The position numbers and the translations under genes are program-made. Under the pieces are notes generated by a model, which saw only the letters and a program-made list of their open reading frames with translations, was not told the origin of the DNA and searched no databases. From Hordeum vulgare subsp. vulgare (Eukaryota; Streptophyta; Magnoliopsida; Poales; Poaceae), in assembly GCF_904849725.1 (NCBI RefSeq), contig NC_058520.1:319125186-319189185 (forward strand): 64,000 bases of DNA. Direction: 5' to 3'. Shown here in pieces: positions 58,937-64,000 of this stretch (position 1 is the stretch's first letter; each line of letters starts with the position of its first letter).

Positions 58937-59503
58937 TGTGACAGCCCGAGACCGACGCTCCAGAAGATTCCCTTCTATTCCGTTTTCGTCGTGTGTTTAT
59001 TTTTATTTGTCGCATCAACATCGCATCATGCGCATCATCCGCATTGCATCGACATCCCGTTGCCGCAAGTTTTCAAAAATTGCATACGTTATTAGTTGTC
59101 GGTTCTCTCTGTGTTCGTCCTTGTCCGTTTTGAGCCCGACCACACACACACGCACCCGCGGCATTGTCAAAAACCTGTTTTAAAAGTATGTATTAAACTT
59201 CCTCTGATCAGGTTGAGACTTAGCGTGCGGTCGTATTTAGTTATAGGTAGGCCGCCTGTCAAATTTCGTCGCAATCGGAGTCCGTCTGGTACCCGAACGA
59301 TCGACCGTCGCGGTATCGTGTTCGGTCTATCGTCGGACTTTTTTGGTGTTTTAAAATCGCGTTGCCGCGCCGCACCATTTCCCTCTCTTCCCCATGTAGC
59401 CTACTCTACACGGTCACTTGGCCCATCCCGCGTTCGAGATCGTTCGATTCCGATCGCACGGTTGAAACCGGGGCGAAAAACTGCTAACCCTAGCCCCAAT
59501 TGC

Positions 59504-59511
59504 CTATAAAA
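59504..59511 (+). promoter_or_regulatory. Probable TATA box in solo LTR D
   Basis: CTATAAAA in the context CCTATAAAAGGACACC, about 570 bp into the LTR, with a pyrimidine-rich, AAACCCTAGCC-containing leader about 60 bp downstream. This is the layout of a plant core promoter. Confidence 0.6.
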
Positions 59512-62500
59512 GGACACCACACGTCGAGAAATGGCCTTCTCCCACCTCTGCCTTGAAAACCGCACCGCCTCTCAAACCCTAGCCGCTACTGTCTCTCCTC
59601 CCTCTCAGCCATCGAGCCCGCGGGACCCAGATCCGGCCCGCCGGGGCTAGAACCGCCGCCGCTGCAGGCCCGAGTGCGCAGCAGCAGCAACCGCACCCCA
59701 TGCCTAGGCAGAGGAGGCTGAGATCCCCTCGCGCGACCTCGCCTGCGCTCGGCGTCGGCGACCGCCGGAGCCACCTTGACCCTCTCTGTTCCTTCCCCTC
59801 CCGGTTCCATCTCTCCCTCACCCGAATTCATGGGCTTTGTGTAGGAACTCGCCCGAGCACATGGCGCCGTCGCGTCGATCTTCTCCGGCCAGCGTCCATC
59901 CTCCGTCACGCGCCGGGATTGACTCCCTGTAGCCAGATCCGGCCGGATCCGAGGACACCCCCTCCGGATCCGCCGCCACCGAGTCCCACCATGGCATCCC
60001 GCGCCTCCACGCCCGTCGGCCGCTGCCATGGCTCGCGCAGCTCGGCCTAGGGAACGATGACCCGAGCGCCAGCGCACCGCTCATGGGTTGGCTCGACCCT
60101 CCCGCGCACGTGGTCTGCCTTGACCCACGCTGGGCCGCGCCAAGGCCCAGCTCGGAGCCACCCGCCGCCCTGTCCATTCTCTCCACCGACCGGCCTGGTG
60201 AGGCCCAACCCCTCTGTATTTCGCCCGCACGCGTTATACCTATGTTGCGCACAAAGCAACTGTTTAGGCCCGTAGATGAGTTCGGCCCATTAGCAAATTT
60301 TTTAAGGATTTAGGATTTAATTCCTTTTTAGGAATATATTAGATATTAATATGCCCGTAGATTTTAAACCGTGTATCGGATCGCGATGAGTTATATATGA
60401 AACTTGTGTAGTTTTTCGCGTAGATATGTAATTTGCAAATTGCACGAATGTTTGAAGTGAGTTGACCCGTCAAATGCCTAGAAACGCGTGCTGTCCTATT
60501 AGGGTTTTGTTCCGTATTTATTTTTCGTGCCTTTCCGGATTGCTCAAATCCCGTATGTAAAATGCTCATGTTTTTAGGGACCTTTTGCATTTTGTATTTT
60601 TTTTGCATGTAGGATTCCGTCGCTAGCTTGTTATACCACGTTTAGGACATATTCCCGCATATTCGTGTGGCAATATTTTTGTTTTGCAACCACACATGTT
60701 ATATTTGTTTTCGAGGTAGAACAATCCATAGAATTTAACTGTGCATTTAGTTTTAGCTTTTGAGAAAGTTAGTTCGCGTGATATTTTGCCATGTTGCCCT
60801 TTTGTTTAATTTGTGGGATTTAATCCGTGCATGATATGAAGGAGTTGTCAACTAGAGATTCGTCCTTGGATATGTAGACTAGCCCCTGGTAATTTTGGTT
60901 GCAATAGAAATCCATGTTTATGTGTGGTTTGCTTGTTCTCAACTTGCTAGGAAATAGTGCTGATTTAGAGATGCTGAAATATTTCTGAGTCTGAAATCTG
61001 TTATATTTTGTTGTTGTCTTTGCATGAGTTTATCTGGTGATCTGTAGCTCTTTTGAGGTTGGTGCAATGGAGTTAGTTGTAGAATTTAGGATTCTCTAGC
61101 ATGCTGTCAATTTGCATGACATTTGGAGTCCTGTCGCTTGTGGTGTTGCTGCTCTCAATATGCCTTCAGATCGAAAACTGCACTGTCATAAACTGTGTTT
61201 TTGTCCAAGTCTGAAACTGTGTGTGAGAAGCCATTTTGTGACTTCTTTTCCTAGTGATCCATGCTTTCATGCTAAATGTTGTTGGTTGTATGTTGTAGTG
61301 CATCTTGCCCTCTATCGCCTCATGCCTTGGTTGAGCATATTGGATTTGTGTAGCTCGTAGTTGTGGGGTGTAGAAAATGCTATGTGGCTGATTTTCGCAT
61401 ATTGTAGTGATTTCTTGTTTAGATCGTAGTTGTTGAACCGTTGCTCCGATTTGATCGTGTCCTATATGAAACTTGCTTAGAATCTCGTGTAGTTTCATGT
61501 TATCTTGCTGGTAGTATGTTTTGAAATGTTGTGGTTGCCATTTGCATGCATTTTGCATTCATGCCATCATATCTTGCGGTGTTCGTATCTTTTGAACTGT
61601 AGCTCCGTTGGAGATGTTCTCTATTTGTAAATTGATTGTAACGACACGTAGAATCATGTGAACCTATTTATTTTGCTGTTTAACAAAAATTTAAACTTGT
61701 TAGTTCAGATCTCGATAGAATTGTAAATTAACATGTGAGGTCGTTTTGGAGGTGCTATATGTCATCTACGACCTCATTTAAAATGCCTAGATAGATAGTT
61801 TAATTACGCTTCACCTCTTGCCATGTTTAGCCACATTTCATATTGCCGTGTACCTAATCGAGAGTGAACTAAATAATTCGTATGTGGAGTTTTGTCAATA
61901 TGCAACTCGTTGCATATTGAACTTCACATAATGTGTAGTGTTTGATTGTTGTGATTTGACATGCCGTGTCTTGCATATGTTCAATCGTTCATGCATCATA
62001 TGTGTTGTGCATCGTGTGGTGTATATCGTGTGTTGATGCTTTTTTCTGATTTCCTTCGTCTCGATAGAGTTCCGCAAGCGTGTCGAAAAGTGAGAACCCG
62101 TTCGACTACGTCGGTTCGTCTGCTTCACGGACACATTCTTCTTCTAAGCGGGATCTCACGCAAGATGACCATTTCCCAAGATACCATTACTATCATTGCC
62201 ATGCTAGTTTTACCGTTTCTATCATTATGTCTCACTGCCTACCACTTGTTAAATATCAGCCTCTTAACATTGCCATGAAAACCTTCAACCTGATCACAAC
62301 CTAGCAACCCATTGTTTGGCTACGTTACCGCTTGCTTTACCATGTGTTAGTGTTGCTAGTTGCAGGTGCAGTTGCTTGCATGTGTTAACATGGGTTCCTT
62401 GTTATATCACCATATTAATGCTATTGAAATTAATGCACCTATATACTTGGTAAAAGGTGGAAGGCTTGGCCTTTCTAGCCTGGTGTTTTGTTCCACCTTT

Positions 62501-63531
62501 GCCCCATTAGTTTTGGCTACCGTTGTTATGTTCCATAATAGAGCGCTCCTAACATGATCGGGGTTCTTATGGGAACCCCCTTGATAATTCATTTTAGATT
62601 AAAGCTGGTCTGGCAAGGACCAACATTGGGACTACATTTGTTCAACGTAATAATTTTGTTAATACTGAAATGCATAGGGCGTCATGAACCTGAGGAGTAA
62701 ATTTTACATAATACAGGGGGGCAGTGCTGATGGTGCTGGTCCAAAACAGAGCACTGTGCGGGGCCAACCCTGGGCAACTTGGGCGATTTCTATCATGCCA
62801 TCGTACGCGTAGCTTATCCGTCGTGTCGTGAGAACGAGATACGCGGTTCCTATCAGGATCGTCGACACGTCGGGCGGCCTTGCTGGCTTAGTTTTACCTT
62901 TGACGAATGTCTTGTGCATCGGGATTCCGGTGATGCTTTGGGTAATCTCAGAGTTGAGGTGTTCCACTAAGGAGTCTGACGAGATCGCGAGTTTCGTGAT
63001 CGAGGATTTCTATGCGTCTTGTGGTAATTTCTGATGGATTAGTTGGAGCACCCCTGCAGGGTTAAATCTTTTGGAAAGTCGTGCCCCCGGTTATGTGGCA
63101 ATGTGGAAACTTTGTTTAACACTAGTTCTAGATAACTTGAAGTTAACTTAATTAAAATATACCAATTGAGTGCATAACCATGACTGTCTCTTTCGTGAGT
63201 TCCTTCACCGATCGAGGACACGGTGGGGTTATGTCTGATGTAAGTAGGTGTTCAGGATCATTCATTTGATCATCAGTAGTTCACGTCCGTTATGCGTAGA
63301 TCTTCCCCCTCTTTATTCTTGTACTCGGAAGTTAGCCACCTTATATATTGCTTAGTCGCTTGTTGGAGCCTCACCACTTAACCACACCTCACCTATTAAG
63401 CTTAGCTAGTCTTGATACATTTGGAAATGAGTTTGTTGAGTCCCCTGTGGCTCACAGATTACTACCACACCAGTTGCATGTATAGGTAAAGGTTACTTGA
63501 CGCGACCGTGTTGATTGTTCATTTGGAGTTG

Positions 63532-63556
63532 CTTCTTCTTCTTCTTCTTCTTCTTC
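63532..63556 (+). repeat. (CTT)n microsatellite
   Basis: About eight uninterrupted CTT units within solo LTR D. Confidence 0.9.
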
Positions 63557-63848
63557 GATCTAGGATGGGTTCCAGACCGGCAGCCTGGGATAGCAAGGAT
63601 GGACGTCATTTTCTTTTCTCGTTTGTTTTCGTCCGTAGTCGGACCCTGTTCTTCCTCATAATGTTTATGTATTGTACTGAAGTGACTCTGATGTAGCTTA
63701 TGGCGAGTGTAATCCAATTCCATTTATCTCATCTTTTCAGTACTTGTAACGATATCCATAGTAGCGAAACCACGAGACGCGCTTTTATCCCTGACGAGGC
63801 CCTCGTGCCAAATTAAGGATAGGATCGCATCTTGGGCGTTACAATCCC

Positions 63849-64000
63849 CCTCTCTCTTCGGACGTGCGCGAGCGCACAAGGTGGAAGATGAATCGGCCAG
63901 TTGGGCTCCTCCTATCAATGGCACACCATCCTCGCCGGTTGGGATAGTTGGGGGCGCACCCGCCTTCTCCCGCTTCCATGTAGAGGTCGCAAATTCTGAA
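63849..64000 (+). repeat. Sukkula-like LTR 3, continuation
   Basis: Matches LTR 2 from about 34800 to 34955 and runs off the window end. Confidence 0.72.

Larger units (their letters stand above)
58937..63843 (+). mobile_element. Solo LTR D (about 4.9 kb)
   Basis: Starts TGTGACAGCCCGAGACC and ends GGGCGTTACA, with near-perfect flanks ATCCT (58932-58936) and ATCCC (63844-63848). The surrounding Sukkula-like LTR is continuous once it is removed, by comparison with about 34800 in LTR 2. No internal PBS, repeated LTR or coding domain is visible, hence solo LTR. A TATA box at 59504-59511 is followed by a GC-rich, leader-like stretch to about 60230, then AT-rich sequence. A CTT microsatellite is at 63532-63556. 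Family not named. Confidence 0.78.
25063..64000 (+). mobile_element. Sukkula-like LARD in LTR-internal-LTR-internal-LTR arrangement
   Basis: Three LTRs start at 25063, 32164 and 56457. The first two end at PBS sites near 29566 and 37260. LTRs of about 4.5-5 kb with Met-type PBS and internal domains lacking gag-pol match the LARD class typified by Sukkula in barley. The name is my assignment from structure and memory. Two internal domains in tandem are best explained by unequal recombination between LTRs of two copies. It carries insertions: a MITE, Cassandra with its nest, and solo LTR D. The 3' end is outside the window. Confidence 0.72.

Noticed and set aside
59586..60313. Overlapping open frames on both strands that look like a GC-rich first exon
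   Set aside because: They lie inside solo LTR D, match no domain I recognise, and are expected from high GC content.
1..64000. Host genes or CRISPR arrays
   Set aside because: All protein homology I could recognise is retrotransposon gag-pol, and the repeats are LTRs, MITE ends or microsatellites; nothing has repeat-spacer structure.

Overview
The window is intergenic DNA of a large-genome grass, almost certainly a Triticeae species (wheat, Aegilops, barley or rye). The evidence is a set of nested LTR retrotransposons with signatures I recognise from that tribe: Ty1-copia elements of the BARE/WIS/Angela group, a Sukkula-like LARD (large retrotransposon derivative) with LTRs of about 4.5-5 kb, a Cassandra TRIM carrying 5S rRNA-like sequence, and a Stowaway MITE. 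I found no host gene, tRNA or true rRNA gene, and no CRISPR array. Every protein-like stretch I recognise is a retrotransposon protein, and only one is close to intact. Family names come from memory of terminal motifs and were not checked against a database.

Layout. (1) 1-3033, + strand: 3' part of a BARE/Angela-type element (decayed RT/RNase H, then a complete 3' LTR), cut by the window start. It sits in the 3' LTR of the next element. (2) 3034-25062, - strand: 'Gypsy A', a decayed chromovirus-like Ty3 element with gag, protease, RT, RNase H, integrase and a chromodomain-like tail. An extra reading frame lies between its primer-binding site and gag. Gypsy A is split by a 3.3-kb solo LTR (7797-11115, TSD CTGGC) and by a nearly intact BARE-type element (13318-22264, - strand, TSD AGTTG). 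(3) 25063-64000, + strand: a Sukkula-like unit arranged LTR-internal-LTR-internal-LTR, inserted in the 5' LTR of Gypsy A and running off the window end. Its second internal domain holds a nest: Cassandra (39222-54534), split by a non-autonomous element 'Gypsy B' (39354-54025, TSD GTGAC), which is itself split 12 bp into its 3' LTR by a second full-length BARE-type element (44829-53413, - strand, TSD GATAT). The third Sukkula-like LTR is split by a 4.9-kb solo LTR (58937-63843).

Insertion order from nesting: Gypsy A came before the Sukkula-like unit, then Cassandra, then Gypsy B, then BARE copy 3. The two BARE copies with both LTRs make a contrast. Copy 2 has an almost unbroken polyprotein but the more diverged LTR pair. 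Copy 3 has nearly identical LTRs around a ruined coding region. Copy 3 shares specific lesions with copy 1, so a coding-dead lineage seems to have been mobilised in trans.

The most interesting relationship is between Gypsy A and the Sukkula-like LARD. They share LTR ends, PBS, the polypurine region, leader sequence and the remnant of the extra reading frame. Gypsy A is therefore a good candidate for a decayed relative of the LARD's autonomous helper.
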